NCBI RefSeq assembly: GCF_014357575.1
Contig: NZ_JACONW010000002.1
Coordinates: 1 to 64,000 of the forward strand
DNA: 64,000 nt
From: Pseudomonas folii
GTDB taxonomy: Bacteria > Pseudomonadota > Gammaproteobacteria > Pseudomonadales > Pseudomonadaceae
Direction: 5' to 3'
Shown: positions 35,097-43,211 of the stretch, in pieces
Numbering within the stretch: the stretch's first letter is position 1
How the letters are laid out: every line of letters begins with the position of its first letter
The notes under the pieces: model-generated
Database searches by the model: none
Seen by the model: the letters and a program-made list of their open reading frames with translations, nothing else
Told to the model about the DNA's origin: nothing
Made by a program: the position numbers and the translations under genes

Positions 35097-35624
35097 CTAT
35101 TTTGCGGCTTTCACGTCCGCGATGATGCGCTTCGAAATCGCCTCGAGCTGCTTTTCAGTCATTGCCGAGAAAACTCCCTCCCATGCAGTTGACTTGGTGT
35201 CATAGGACCGCGCCCCAATCTGCTTGCCGGTTTGCATGTCGATGAACGAAACCTTGGAGTTTACCCATGCGTTTCCGGTCATCGAGCCCACGCTATAGCG
35301 AGCCCCAGAGGTTATGTATCTGAAGGTCGATACGCTCACCTTAAGCAAAATCCCAGGCCGGGCAGGGGGAGCCTCTTTTACTACCAGCAGGTTATAGCCT
35401 TCGGATGCCGCTTCTGATTTAAGGTATTGCGACCAGGTTGATTGCAGCAGTGGCCAGTCTTTGTGGGCGAGCACCTTGCCGTCCCCATCAAACTCCACGG
35501 CCAGGTTTTGTTTTGCCTGCGGGCTGGCGCTCAAAGTTCCGAGACCTCCGCGCTCCACCGTGGCTGCACAGCCGGTCAGCAGGGCCGTAATAATAAGTCC
35601 TGCCAGCGTTATTGCTTTCTTCAT
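35097..35624 (-). CDS. Lipoprotein beside the repressor, possible lysogenic conversion gene
   Basis: A 175-aa protein with a signal and lipobox (LITALLTGC). The rest has alternating strands with a central VSVSTFRYITSGARYSVGS pattern resembling DUF4410-type lipoproteins. It lies just downstream of the CI-like gene in the same direction, so it is probably expressed in the lysogen. Exclusion or another envelope effect is a guess. Confidence 0.75.
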   Translation of the reverse strand: MKKAITLAGLIITALLTGCAATVERGGLGTLSASPQAKQNLAVEFDGDGKVLAHKDWPLLQSTWSQYLKSEAASEGYNLLVVKEAPPARPGILLKVSVSTFRYITSGARYSVGSMTGNAWVNSKVSFIDMQTGKQIGARSYDTKSTAWEGVFSAMTEKQLEAISKRIIADVKAAK

Positions 35625-35654
35625 TTGCTACATCCCTGCGGTTGGTAATCCTTT

Positions 35655-36305
35655 CTACAGCGTGCCCGTCATGCGCACGGCAACGCCAATAATCCTGCAG
35701 TCGTCCGAGCATTCAATCATTGAGTATGCGGGATTCAAAGGCTTTAGATAGCGGCGACCAGCGTCTTCAACCAGCTTCTTGAATGTGGCTTCCTCACTGT
35801 TCGGCAGCTTGGCAATGACGAACTTACCCGGACGCACGTCAGCTTCCGTATCAACCAATATAAGCATGCCCTCTGGAATGCTCGTGCCTGATAGCGAGGT
35901 CATTGAATCGCCGCGGACTTCAAGCCAGAAGGCAGCGCCCTTAGAGTTGTAGTCAGAAGGCTCATACCGATCCGAGAAACCGTCAGGGAATGGCTGAACA
36001 GCTTCCGTCCATGCGCCCGCAGTTACCCAGCTTACAACGGGGTAATGATAGAGAAGCTTGGGCTGCCTAACCGGGCCCACGTTTGAGGTCTCCTGAGGCT
36101 CAGGGTCTGACTCACCCATAAGGTAAGAGACGCTGACGCCTAGAGCCTCAGAGATTGCTTTAAGGCGCTGAGGCCGTGGCACGTTCTTGTCCGATTCCCA
36201 TGCCTGGACGGACTGAGGCGAGACGCCAAGTGCCCGTCCCAGCTCAGACTGGTTCATCCCTTTTTTCTCGCGGGATGCGGCGATTCTTGAGCCGGTCGTA
36301 TTCAT
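35655..36305 (-). CDS. cI: CI-like repressor (HTH-XRE plus S24 peptidase)
   Basis: A 216-aa protein. N-terminal HTH (GMNQSELGRALGVSPQSVQAWE, about 16-37). The C-terminal LexA/CI autoprotease has an Ala96-Gly97 cleavage site, Ser134 (GDSMTS) and Lys176 or K177 (ATFKKL). RecA-stimulated self-cleavage on DNA damage is expected, linking induction to the SOS response. The start at 36305 lies next to the operators; longer frames run through them. Confidence 0.93.
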   Translation of the reverse strand: MNTTGSRIAASREKKGMNQSELGRALGVSPQSVQAWESDKNVPRPQRLKAISEALGVSVSYLMGESDPEPQETSNVGPVRQPKLLYHYPVVSWVTAGAWTEAVQPFPDGFSDRYEPSDYNSKGAAFWLEVRGDSMTSLSGTSIPEGMLILVDTEADVRPGKFVIAKLPNSEEATFKKLVEDAGRRYLKPLNPAYSMIECSDDCRIIGVAVRMTGTL

Positions 36306-36316
36306 GCGCGCAAGCG

Positions 36317-36391
36317 TACAACCACCAGTTGTAATCATCATTGCAATTATGCCTTGTAGCATTTCGCTGTTTATTGTAACTTTGAGTTGTA
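36317..36391. promoter_or_regulatory. Right operator triplet (OR-like) between cI and the Cro-like gene
   Basis: Three 17-bp sites with TRCAA-N7-TTGTA: 36317-36333 (exact), 36342-36358 (exact), and 36375-36391 (left half TGTAA, one change). Centres are 25 and 33 bp apart. This is the lambda OR1-3 layout. Confidence 0.75.
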
Positions 36392-36412
36392 ATTCCAATT
36401 TTCGAGGCAAAC

Positions 36413-36616
36413 ATGAACCAGAACGCAGCCGTGCGTGCAGCTGAAGCAGCAGGAAGCCAGTCCGCCCTTGCTCGCGTTCTTGGCTGCACGCCTCAAAACG
36501 TCCAGCGGTGGTGCGCAACCGGCCGCATTCCAGCGGAGCGCGTGCTCACTATCGAACGGGCTACCGGCATTTCTCGCCACGAGCTTCGCCCGGACCTTTA
36601 CCCAGTAGCTGCATAA
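36413..36616 (+). CDS. Cro/YdaS-like DNA-binding protein
   Basis: A 67-aa HTH protein: SQSALARVLGCTPQNVQRWCATGRIPAERVLTIE matches the YdaS antitoxin-type repressors that act as Cro. First gene of the rightward operon, just right of the operators. Confidence 0.88.
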   Translation: MNQNAAVRAAEAAGSQSALARVLGCTPQNVQRWCATGRIPAERVLTIERATGISRHELRPDLYPVAA

Positions 36617-36649
36617 CCCACTCAACCAGCCTTAAAGGAAAGACCCAGC

Positions 36650-36850
36650 ATGTACATGGACCCCAATCAAAAGCGCGCCATTCCGGTGAAGGTTCGTTTC
36701 GAACCAGTGCTTGATCGGATTCTCCGTAAAGCAGCAACCAAGACCCGAATGCAGCACGCCACGTACCTGTACGAAATCATTGAGTGGGCCGTAGCCAACG
36801 GCGTGATCGAGGAACTCATGCAGGACAAACAAGAAGATATCGCGGGCTAG
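36650..36850 (+). CDS. Small phage protein, ribbon-helix-helix-like
   Basis: A 66-aa protein (MYMDPNQKRAIPVKVRF). A strand followed by two helices suggests an Arc/MetJ fold, judged by eye. AAGGAA lies upstream. Function unknown; possible early regulator. Confidence 0.55.
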   Translation: MYMDPNQKRAIPVKVRFEPVLDRILRKAATKTRMQHATYLYEIIEWAVANGVIEELMQDKQEDIAG

Positions 36851-36869
36851 AGGCCTTTTGGAGGCCCGA

Positions 36870-37076
36870 ATGAGCATTGAGCTTGAAAAGCTGCCGCCTA
36901 AGACGCGGCAGAAAGTAGAGGGGTTGATGAGCGCTAACGGCTGGAGCTTCAGCCAGGCCATCAACGAAATGACAGAAACCGCCATTGCCAGTGGCGCGCT
37001 TTCAGAGGTTGGAAGGAAGAAGGCGAAGGTTCTTCATTTGGTTACCCCAATGAGGGCCTCAGGCAGGGACTCTTAA
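36870..37076 (+). CDS. Small phage protein, 68 aa
   Basis: GGAGG is 6 bases before the ATG at 36870 (MSIELEKLPPKTRQ). Mostly helical with a basic C-terminus. Unknown. Confidence 0.55.
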   Translation: MSIELEKLPPKTRQKVEGLMSANGWSFSQAINEMTETAIASGALSEVGRKKAKVLHLVTPMRASGRDS

Positions 37077-37111
37077 GGGTAATCCAGAGGTCCTCTGCCA
37101 AATCCGAGACG

Positions 37112-37141
37112 AAAAAAAGCCGGGGTAGTGACCCGGCTCTC
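37112..37141 (-). terminator. Hairpin with a T-run on the minus strand
   Basis: AGCCGGG (37118-37124) pairs with CCCGGCT (37132-37138). On the minus strand it ends in seven T. On the plus strand the tail is CTCTCTT. It may limit antisense transcription or act as a leaky rightward terminator. Confidence 0.55.
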
Positions 37142-37167
37142 TTAAACGATTACATGCGGGGCGAATC

Positions 37168-37380
37168 ATGAACGATTTAACGCAAACGAGCAACACCCAT
37201 CCCGCGCCACGATTTAAGCGTGATGAAAACGTGGCGCACGACAAAAGCTTTCACCAGTCGGCAGCTATGCACGCCGCCCGAATGATCCGCTTCCAGTACA
37301 CCCGTGAAGCCAAGAACGAATTCCGCCGCGAATGCATCGATCACCTCAAGGCTTCTTTGGCTGGGGGCGCTCGCGCATGA
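37168..37380 (+). CDS. Small phage protein, 70 aa
   Basis: MNDLTQTSNTHPAPRFKRDENVAHD, mostly charged, ending AGGARA. Overlaps the O-like gene by 4 bp (ATGA). The FQYTREAKNEFRRECIDHL helix could bind DNA. Unknown. Confidence 0.6.
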   Translation: MNDLTQTSNTHPAPRFKRDENVAHDKSFHQSAAMHAARMIRFQYTREAKNEFRRECIDHLKASLAGGARA

Positions 37381-38198
37381 GCAATGTCATTCAGATCAAT
37401 TCACGCACTACCGGGGGATTTACCCGGATGGACAATGACCTTTACGAAGCGTTGATAGGGGCTGACCTGTCTGGCCGTGAACTGCGTGTCGCTATGGCTA
37501 TCCACAGGCTCACCAGCGGCTACAACAAGGATTCGGTCAAGGTAGCTGCTCTGTACGTCGCAAAGATGATGTACGGCGATTCAGCGAAGGCTGAGGCAGA
37601 GCGTGCCAACGTATCCAGGGCAATCAATTCACTGATCCGTCAGCGGGTAATTTTCCGTGATGGTGGAAGCCGTGACCCTATCGAATTTCTGCCTGTTTCC
37701 GAGTGGAAAATAGACTCGAATCAGAGCGTGTTGAAATCTACACACTGTGTAGAAAAAGTACATGCCACTGTGTCGAAATCTACACACATAAAAGAAAGAA
37801 ATACAAATACTACTTCTAACGAAGTAGTCGTCGACGCCGAGCGTCAACCTGATCTGATCAACCCGGCTCCTGAGAAAGTCATCCGTCATACACCAGTGGT
37901 GGATGCTTGTCCGTATCAGGAAATCGTCGCCCTGTATCACATGGCACTTCCTGAGCTTCCAGCCGTTGCACTGCTCAACGCCGGGCGCAAGAAGACCTTG
38001 CAAGCCCGGTGGCGTGAAAGCGCTGTTCACCGTGACCTTGGGTTCTGGGCTGAATACTTCGCGATGGTGAAGGCCTCTCACTTCCTAACCGGCAAAGCTG
38101 AAGGCCGCAACGGTAGCAAGCCGTTCCGCGCCTCGTTTGACTGGCTGATCGCCCCGAGCAACTTCGTGAAGGTTGTGGAGGGTAATTACAATGCGTGA
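37377..38198 (+). CDS. Phage replication initiator, O-like
   Basis: A 273-aa protein. The N-terminal domain FTRMDNDLYEALIGADLSGRELRVAMAIHRLTSGYNKD is the phage replication protein O type. It is followed by dnaB, so it should load the helicase. An AT-rich, repeat-bearing block (37733-37828) inside the gene probably is the origin, as in lambda O. Confidence 0.85.
   Translation: MSNVIQINSRTTGGFTRMDNDLYEALIGADLSGRELRVAMAIHRLTSGYNKDSVKVAALYVAKMMYGDSAKAEAERANVSRAINSLIRQRVIFRDGGSRDPIEFLPVSEWKIDSNQSVLKSTHCVEKVHATVSKSTHIKERNTNTTSNEVVVDAERQPDLINPAPEKVIRHTPVVDACPYQEIVALYHMALPELPAVALLNAGRKKTLQARWRESAVHRDLGFWAEYFAMVKASHFLTGKAEGRNGSKPFRASFDWLIAPSNFVKVVEGNYNA
37733..37828. other. Putative phage replication origin within the O-like gene
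   Basis: GAAATCTACACAC occurs at 37733-37745 and 37775-37787. The first copy forms a 15-bp palindrome CTACACACTGTGTAG (37738-37752). An AT-rich stretch and a second hairpin, ACTACTTC/GAAGTAGT (37809-37828), follow. Iterons plus an AT-rich block are typical of a lambda-type ori. Confidence 0.5.
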
Positions 38199-39570
38199 TC
38201 CCTACAGCATCGAAGCCGAACACGGTTTGCTGGGTGCAATGCTCCAGCGCCCAGAGCTGATCGAAACCCTGAGCGACGACCTGTCAGCCGAATCGTTTTA
38301 CTTTCCTGAGAACGCTGAGGTTTACCGCGGGATCATGGCGGTACGATCTGCCAACAAGTCGGTGGATTTCCTCACCGTAGCTGACCACATCAATCGTTTG
38401 CCAAATGGCGACAGCGCTCTCGCGTACTGCAGCGAAATCATCCAGAACACGCCCAGCGTAGCGAATGCTGGAACCTATGCGGTGATCGTTCGTGAGCGCG
38501 CCATTGATCGCGCCTTGTACAAACTGGGCAGTCAGGCCATGGACATTTCCCAGGGCGATCTGGACACCCAGTCGAAGATCAGCGCAATTCAGGCTGCAGC
38601 AATGGCCATCGACAGCGGTTCGGATTCGGATGAGGTCGTCAAAGCCTCTGACGTGCTGATCGATCAGGTTGAAGTATGGCAGGACCGCCACGACCGGCAC
38701 TCTACCGGTCAGACCCTCATGGGCCTTTCCACTGGCCTTGCAGACCTTGACGAGAAGCTGGGCGGTTTGCTGCCAGAGCAATTGATCATAGTCGCCGGAC
38801 GTCCAGCCATGGGCAAGACCACCCTGGCAATGGGCTTTGCATCTCACGCGTCAATCCATGAGGGCAAGTCCTCACTTGTCGTGAGTCTGGAGATGAGCAA
38901 GGGTCAGTTGCTTGACCGGGTTATCGCCTCCGAAGGCAAGATACCTCTGAACCTCCTGAAAAACGGTACTGCTTGCCAAACCCATGGCGCCGAGCAAACC
39001 GCCGCCGCCCAGGCAGTGCGCACTGCAAAACTTTTCTTTGCTGACCGGTCCGGCGCAACTGTCGGCCGCATTCGCTCGCTTGCCCGTCGCCACAAGATGC
39101 GCTACGGCCTCGACCTGTTGGTTATCGACTATCTCCAACTGATGGATGGCGAGGGCGGAAACCGCACCGAACAGATCAGCAGCATCAGTCGTGGCTGCAA
39201 GTTGCTCGCCCGCGAGCTGCAAATCCCTGTCGTCCTGCTCAGCCAGCTTTCCCGCAAATGCGAAGAGCGCCCGAACAAGCGGCCAATCCCCTCAGATTTG
39301 AGGGAGTCAGGTGCCATCGAACAAGACGCCGACGTGATCCTCTTCGTGTACCGCGACGAGATTTACAACGAGAGCACCGAAGCCAAGGGCATCGCCGAAA
39401 TCATCGTGGGTAAAGGCCGTGACGTTGAGACAGGCACAGTCAAAACGGCATTCCTTGGTCAGTACAACCGGTTCGAGAGCCTTGCTGCTGGATGGATCGA
39501 GATGAAGACAGAGCAGCCGTCGAAAGTCACCCCTCTATCCAGCCGATACGGCAACAAGGAGCGCTTCTGA
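38191..39570 (+). CDS. dnaB: Replicative DNA helicase, DnaB-type
   Basis: A 459-aa hexameric helicase. N-terminal DnaB domain (EHGLLGAMLQRPELI), Walker A GRPAMGKTT (203-211), Walker B LLVIDYLQLMDG, and SGAIEQDADVILFVYRDEIY arginine-finger/H4 region. It overlaps the O-like gene by 8 bp and the next gene by one base. Confidence 0.95.
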   Translation: MRDPYSIEAEHGLLGAMLQRPELIETLSDDLSAESFYFPENAEVYRGIMAVRSANKSVDFLTVADHINRLPNGDSALAYCSEIIQNTPSVANAGTYAVIVRERAIDRALYKLGSQAMDISQGDLDTQSKISAIQAAAMAIDSGSDSDEVVKASDVLIDQVEVWQDRHDRHSTGQTLMGLSTGLADLDEKLGGLLPEQLIIVAGRPAMGKTTLAMGFASHASIHEGKSSLVVSLEMSKGQLLDRVIASEGKIPLNLLKNGTACQTHGAEQTAAAQAVRTAKLFFADRSGATVGRIRSLARRHKMRYGLDLLVIDYLQLMDGEGGNRTEQISSISRGCKLLARELQIPVVLLSQLSRKCEERPNKRPIPSDLRESGAIEQDADVILFVYRDEIYNESTEAKGIAEIIVGKGRDVETGTVKTAFLGQYNRFESLAAGWIEMKTEQPSKVTPLSSRYGNKERF

Positions 39571-39854
39571 TGAGAGACAACACCGATAGAGCGGGTATCC
39601 GCTGCGGGATCACAGTTATCTCGCTCCTCCTGTTCCTGCTCATCATCTGGGGGCCGGTCAACACCATGTGGATTGGCCCGTGGATCTATGAAGGCACCGT
39701 AATCGGCTCGTTTGATTGGCGCAAAGCATGGGTTCTGAACGGCTGGATCTTGTTCTCCCCGATAGCACTTGCGTTCGGATATTGCGTTTTCACGATGACA
39801 CGCGCCATGCGCAAGGACGAAATCGATCGCGAGTCGAAGAGGGCTGCCCAATGA
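39570..39854 (+). CDS. Phage membrane protein
   Basis: A 94-aa protein with two hydrophobic segments (ITVISLLLFLLIIWG; WILFSPIALAFGYCVF). TGATG overlap with dnaB and ATGA overlap with the next gene. Function unknown. Confidence 0.65.
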   Translation: MRDNTDRAGIRCGITVISLLLFLLIIWGPVNTMWIGPWIYEGTVIGSFDWRKAWVLNGWILFSPIALAFGYCVFTMTRAMRKDEIDRESKRAAQ

Positions 39855-40246
39855 CCAACCTCGTCGAAATGAAAACCGCCGACCTAACCGGCGAAGCGCT
39901 GAACTGTTCTGTCGCCAAGGCTCTGGGGCTGCATGTGTACCTGGCTGAGCCGCATTACATGAATGCGCACCGGGTGATGGTCCGCTACACGCCTGAGGGC
40001 TGCCACTTTGAGCAGGAGAAGCGGTTCCAGCCTTCGACTGACTGGGCGCAGGGCGGGGAGCTGATCGATAAGTACGAGATCGTGTTTGCCTTCTTTCCTG
40101 ATGACGCTGAGCGTTACTGGGCCTCTTGCTGCTCCATGTCCGGCGAGGAATACGGCCCAACCCACCTCATAGCCGCCTGCCGCGCCATCGTCGCCTCTGT
40201 ACTTGGCGACACCGTAAGCGTGCCAAAGGAGCTTTGCCATGAATAA
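39851..40246 (+). CDS. ninX: NinX-like protein (DUF2591)
   Basis: A 131-aa protein. ALNCSVAKALG, YTPEGC, the STDWAQGGELIDK stretch and GPTHLIAACRAIVASVLGDTVSVPKEL follow the DUF2591 pattern found in lambdoid nin regions. Function unknown. Confidence 0.8.
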   Translation: MTNLVEMKTADLTGEALNCSVAKALGLHVYLAEPHYMNAHRVMVRYTPEGCHFEQEKRFQPSTDWAQGGELIDKYEIVFAFFPDDAERYWASCCSMSGEEYGPTHLIAACRAIVASVLGDTVSVPKELCHE

Positions 40247-40637
40247 CTACAGCGAACTGAAGCAAGTGGCCGAGGCTGCACCAAGCGGTCCATGGATCGC
40301 CGAAAACGATACCCTTTACTTCAAGGATGACGGCTACACCAGGCATCTTCTGGATGCTGACGCAGGCCATGATGTAAGCGACGAGGCTTATTACGCGGCT
40401 CTGAAGTTTATCGCCGCTGCTCATCCTGCCTCAGTGCTGGCCCTGATCGCCGAGAACGAGGCGCTGCGCCAGGATGCTGAGCGGTATCGGTGGCTACGTG
40501 AGGGTGCGCAGCAGGACGTTGATGGGTGGCGCAACGATGTACCGGTCCTTGTTCACGCCTTGAGCCACGTTCCAGAGTGGAAGGAACGTCTCGATAAGTA
40601 CATCGACGCTGCCATGAGCAAGGGGTCGGGCCAATGA
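40239..40637 (+). CDS. Ead/Ea22-like phage protein
   Basis: A 132-aa protein. The PASVLALIAENEALRQDAERYRWLRE helix is the hallmark of the Ea22-like family. Overlaps both neighbours. Role unknown. Confidence 0.75.
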   Translation: MNNYSELKQVAEAAPSGPWIAENDTLYFKDDGYTRHLLDADAGHDVSDEAYYAALKFIAAAHPASVLALIAENEALRQDAERYRWLREGAQQDVDGWRNDVPVLVHALSHVPEWKERLDKYIDAAMSKGSGQ

Positions 40638-41050
40638 CCGAATTCCTAATGCGCGGCATGGAAGACGCCAGTCGCCTGCTGGGCCATCTCCAAGCCCAAG
40701 ACTTCACCCGGCCCAAGAAGATCGTCATCAAGGATCAGGATCGCAGCGGGGAGCAGAACAAAAAGCTCCACGCCTCGCTGACCGACATCGCCAATCAGGT
40801 CGAGCACGCCGGTCGCAAGTGGGACGTGCTGATCTGGAAGCGACTGCTGACGGCCGCGTGGCTGCGTGAGGCGGGCGATCAGCCTCAGCTGATACCAGCG
40901 GTAGACGGACACGGCTTTGACGTCGTGTACGAGCGCACATCCAAGCTGACCGTGAAGCAGTGCGCAAGTTTGCTGGAGTGGATTGCCGCCTTTGGTGCTG
41001 AACATCAGGTGCGGTGGAGCCAGAAGGATCTGTGGGAGGGTCGTTACTGA
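40634..41050 (+). CDS. ninB: NinB recombination protein (Orf-like)
   Basis: A 138-aa protein. RSGEQNKKLHASLTDIANQV, WDVLIWKRLLTAAWLRE, and LIPAVDGHGFDVVYERTSKLT are typical of NinB/lambda Orf, a RecFOR-substituting DNA-binding protein. Overlaps the upstream gene by 4 bp. Confidence 0.92.
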   Translation: MTEFLMRGMEDASRLLGHLQAQDFTRPKKIVIKDQDRSGEQNKKLHASLTDIANQVEHAGRKWDVLIWKRLLTAAWLREAGDQPQLIPAVDGHGFDVVYERTSKLTVKQCASLLEWIAAFGAEHQVRWSQKDLWEGRY

Positions 41051-41217
41051 TGATTACATCCGAACAGTTCTGGGTAGTTGTGTTCGTTGCCATCGTCATT
41101 GCCGCGATCGTCGGGCATTTCGTTGAGCGTCGCCGAAACCGATCAATTCAAGACTTTGAGCGCAGACGCCGCGAGCGCAAAGCAGAAGTTGAGCGCGCCG
41201 CAAGGAAGTCGTTATGA
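41050..41217 (+). CDS. Small phage membrane protein, 55 aa
   Basis: MITSEQFWVVVFVAIVIAAIVGHF, then a long basic helix (ERRRNRSIQDFERRRRERK). One membrane span with a cytoplasmic charged tail. Starts with a TGATG overlap. Unknown. Confidence 0.65.
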   Translation: MITSEQFWVVVFVAIVIAAIVGHFVERRRNRSIQDFERRRRERKAEVERAARKSL

Positions 41218-41798
41218 GACTCGCCATCAAAGAGCGCAAGAAAAAGACCTGCGCAAACACCGCATGCGCCATCCAGTTCGTACCGGCGCAGCTCGGCCAG
41301 AAGGTTTGCGGCTGGGCATGTGGTCTGGCCATCGCTCCGGCGAATCAGGATCGGGCGCGCAAGGCCATCGCTCAGCGCGACCGACAGGAGATCAAGGTCC
41401 GCAAGGAGAAGCTGAAAACACGCAGCGACCACATGCGCGACACGCAGCAGGCCTTCAACGAGTGGGTTCGTGCCCGTGACGCAGATCTGCCATGCATCAG
41501 CTGCGGTCGTCATCACGAAGGGCAATACCACTCCGGCCACTATCGGACTGTAGGAGCGAATCCGGAATTGCGGTTTGAGCCCCTTAATGCCTGGAAACAA
41601 TGCGCCCCATGCAATAACCATCTCTCCGGAAACCTGATCAATTACCGAATCGCACTCCTACAGAGAATCGGCGAGGAAAAGGTTCTGTGGCTCGAGGGTC
41701 CGCATGAGCCGAAGAAATACACGATCGATGAGTTGAAGGCGCTGACCGCGCATTACCGGGCACTGACCAAAGAATTGAAACGGGGAGAGGCAGCATGA
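41214..41798 (+). CDS. ninG: NinG recombination protein
   Basis: A 194-aa protein. N-terminal zinc finger (CANTACAIQF, VCGWACG), basic helix (KTRSDHMRDTQQAFNEW), and the nuclease-like C-terminal part CISCGRHHEGQYHSGHYR, CAPCNNHLSGN. Family member of NinG/Rap Holliday-junction nucleases. Confidence 0.92.
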   Translation: MRLAIKERKKKTCANTACAIQFVPAQLGQKVCGWACGLAIAPANQDRARKAIAQRDRQEIKVRKEKLKTRSDHMRDTQQAFNEWVRARDADLPCISCGRHHEGQYHSGHYRTVGANPELRFEPLNAWKQCAPCNNHLSGNLINYRIALLQRIGEEKVLWLEGPHEPKKYTIDELKALTAHYRALTKELKRGEAA

Positions 41799-42376
41799 AC
41801 ATCAACTCAGCACGCCAGGCGTGGCATGACTGCACCTACAACCCTGCGCCCGGACAATCCTCGGACGTCGTTCAGTTGGGCGTGGTTGTGCAGGCAACGG
41901 AACGCGGGCCTACAGCAAATCATGCGATGCACAGCGCGCTGGCTGGTCACATCCAGTCGGCGATCGCCAAGCTTCACCCGCAGGTCAGGCTGTTCGGCGA
42001 GTACATGTACGCCGCAAGCCGGGACGAGGACATCCGTGAAGCAGCGGAGGAACTGGTGTTCGGCATGGTCGTGTCGAAGTCCAAGCGGATGACGGCAGCC
42101 AAGCGGGAAAAGCTGGATTACGTGGTCAAGGGTGTGATGCGCCGATACCGGTACATGCACCAGGGCGGGCAGTCAGCCAATGACGATCCGTTGATCAAGC
42201 CAGAGGCGTTCCGTTCATGGCTGATGGGGGAGTTTGGAGTGCGCATCGAGTCCTGTGCATGGGCGCGAGACTGGGAGCCGTTCACCACTCTTGCATTCGA
42301 ATGTTGCGAGGATTTGGATCGTATGGCACTGAGTCCGATCGGTGCCGTTATTTATCAAATGAAAGAGGCCGCCTGA
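41795..42376 (+). CDS. Conserved phage protein in the late-regulator position
   Basis: A 193-aa helical protein (INSARQAWHDCTYNPAPGQ, KLDYVVKGVMRRYRYMHQGG, CAWARDWEPF). No domain recognised, but it sits between ninG and the late region, where lambdoid Q genes lie. A promoter/terminator pair follows downstream, so a Q-type antiterminator role is possible, not shown. Confidence 0.65.
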   Translation: MNINSARQAWHDCTYNPAPGQSSDVVQLGVVVQATERGPTANHAMHSALAGHIQSAIAKLHPQVRLFGEYMYAASRDEDIREAAEELVFGMVVSKSKRMTAAKREKLDYVVKGVMRRYRYMHQGGQSANDDPLIKPEAFRSWLMGEFGVRIESCAWARDWEPFTTLAFECCEDLDRMALSPIGAVIYQMKEAA

Positions 42377-42897
42377 TGGTTACTGCAGAGACCGTTAAGG
42401 AGGCTCTACGGTATAGCCCTGTAGTTGGGGTTTTTGAATGGCGGAAGGCTGGCAGGCGTGTGAGGGTCGGAGGACTGGCCGGAGCAGTTGTAAAAAGCAC
42501 CGGCTACGTCCGAATTGTTTTGGCGGGGAAGCCATATCCGGCGCATCGGTTGGCATGGCTCTACATGACCGGTGAGTGGCCAGCCCAAGACATCGACCAT
42601 ATCGATGGCGATCGATCCAACAATGCCTGGAACAACTTGAGAGAGGCGAATGCCAATACCAACGGCTGGAACAAAAAAGTCCTCAAGACAAACAAAGCCG
42701 GGATCAAAGGGCTTACCCAGCACAAAGAAACCGGTCGGTGGCAGGCTCGATTCGAGGCAAATAGCGTTGTATGGAGTGCGATGTTTGCTACCAAATCAGA
42801 GGCGGAAAAGGAAATGAGAGCTAAGCGGGAAGAGATTCATGGAGAGTTTGCCAACCATGGGCAGCACCGTTTTGAGCAGGAGGAAAATAAAGACTGA
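42376..42897 (+). CDS. HNH homing endonuclease with AP2 domain
   Basis: A 173-aa protein with an HNH core (HRLAWLYMTGEWP, DIDHIDGDRSNN, NLREANANTNGWN, about 57-98) and a C-terminal AP2-type DNA-binding domain (GIKGLTQHKETGRWQARF, about 108-150). This fusion is typical of mobile phage homing endonucleases. TGATG overlap with the previous gene. Confidence 0.92.
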   Translation: MVTAETVKEALRYSPVVGVFEWRKAGRRVRVGGLAGAVVKSTGYVRIVLAGKPYPAHRLAWLYMTGEWPAQDIDHIDGDRSNNAWNNLREANANTNGWNKKVLKTNKAGIKGLTQHKETGRWQARFEANSVVWSAMFATKSEAEKEMRAKREEIHGEFANHGQHRFEQEENKD

Positions 42898-42904
42898 TGG
42901 CCTA

Positions 42905-42933
42905 TTGATCTTCCCGCACGGCTAGCATAGAGT
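42905..42933 (+). promoter_or_regulatory. Candidate late promoter (pR'-like)
   Basis: TTGATC (42905-42910), 17 bp, TAGAGT (42928-42933). A terminator begins about 40 bases after the expected start, the arrangement of lambda pR'-tR' where Q lets polymerase through. Confidence 0.45.
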
Positions 42934-42977
42934 GATCGCCACATTGAGTATTTTGCCTACGGCAACTTGCTCCAGAA

Positions 42978-43003
42978 AACCCAGCCATTGCGCTGGGTTT
43001 TTT
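42978..43003 (+). terminator. Terminator at the head of the late operon
   Basis: AACCCAGC (42978-42985) pairs with GCTGGGTT (42992-42999), continuing into six T. It may be the target of late antitermination. Confidence 0.85.
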
Positions 43004-43211
43004 CGTTTTCGGCTCCGCCACACCCATTGCTCCGAGCTGGGAGTGCTGCCGGAGCTGACTTACACAAAACCCTCCATGCCTCTTGCCTCGGCAACGCACA
43101 AATTTGTGAGGGCCTCTTTCGACCCTGTTCACCCTCGTGCTGCTCCTCAGCCGCCTTTGCCCGTGACACTGCGGTCCTTTTCTTCAGCATGCCCACCCAT
43201 TGGAGTCGCGC

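Larger units (their letters stand above)
42898..43211 (+). other. Late leader region
   Basis: No gene in 314 bases. It contains a promoter-like pair (42905-42933), a terminator (42978-43003) and then about 200 bases without a recognised feature before the first holin-like gene. Confidence 0.55.
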
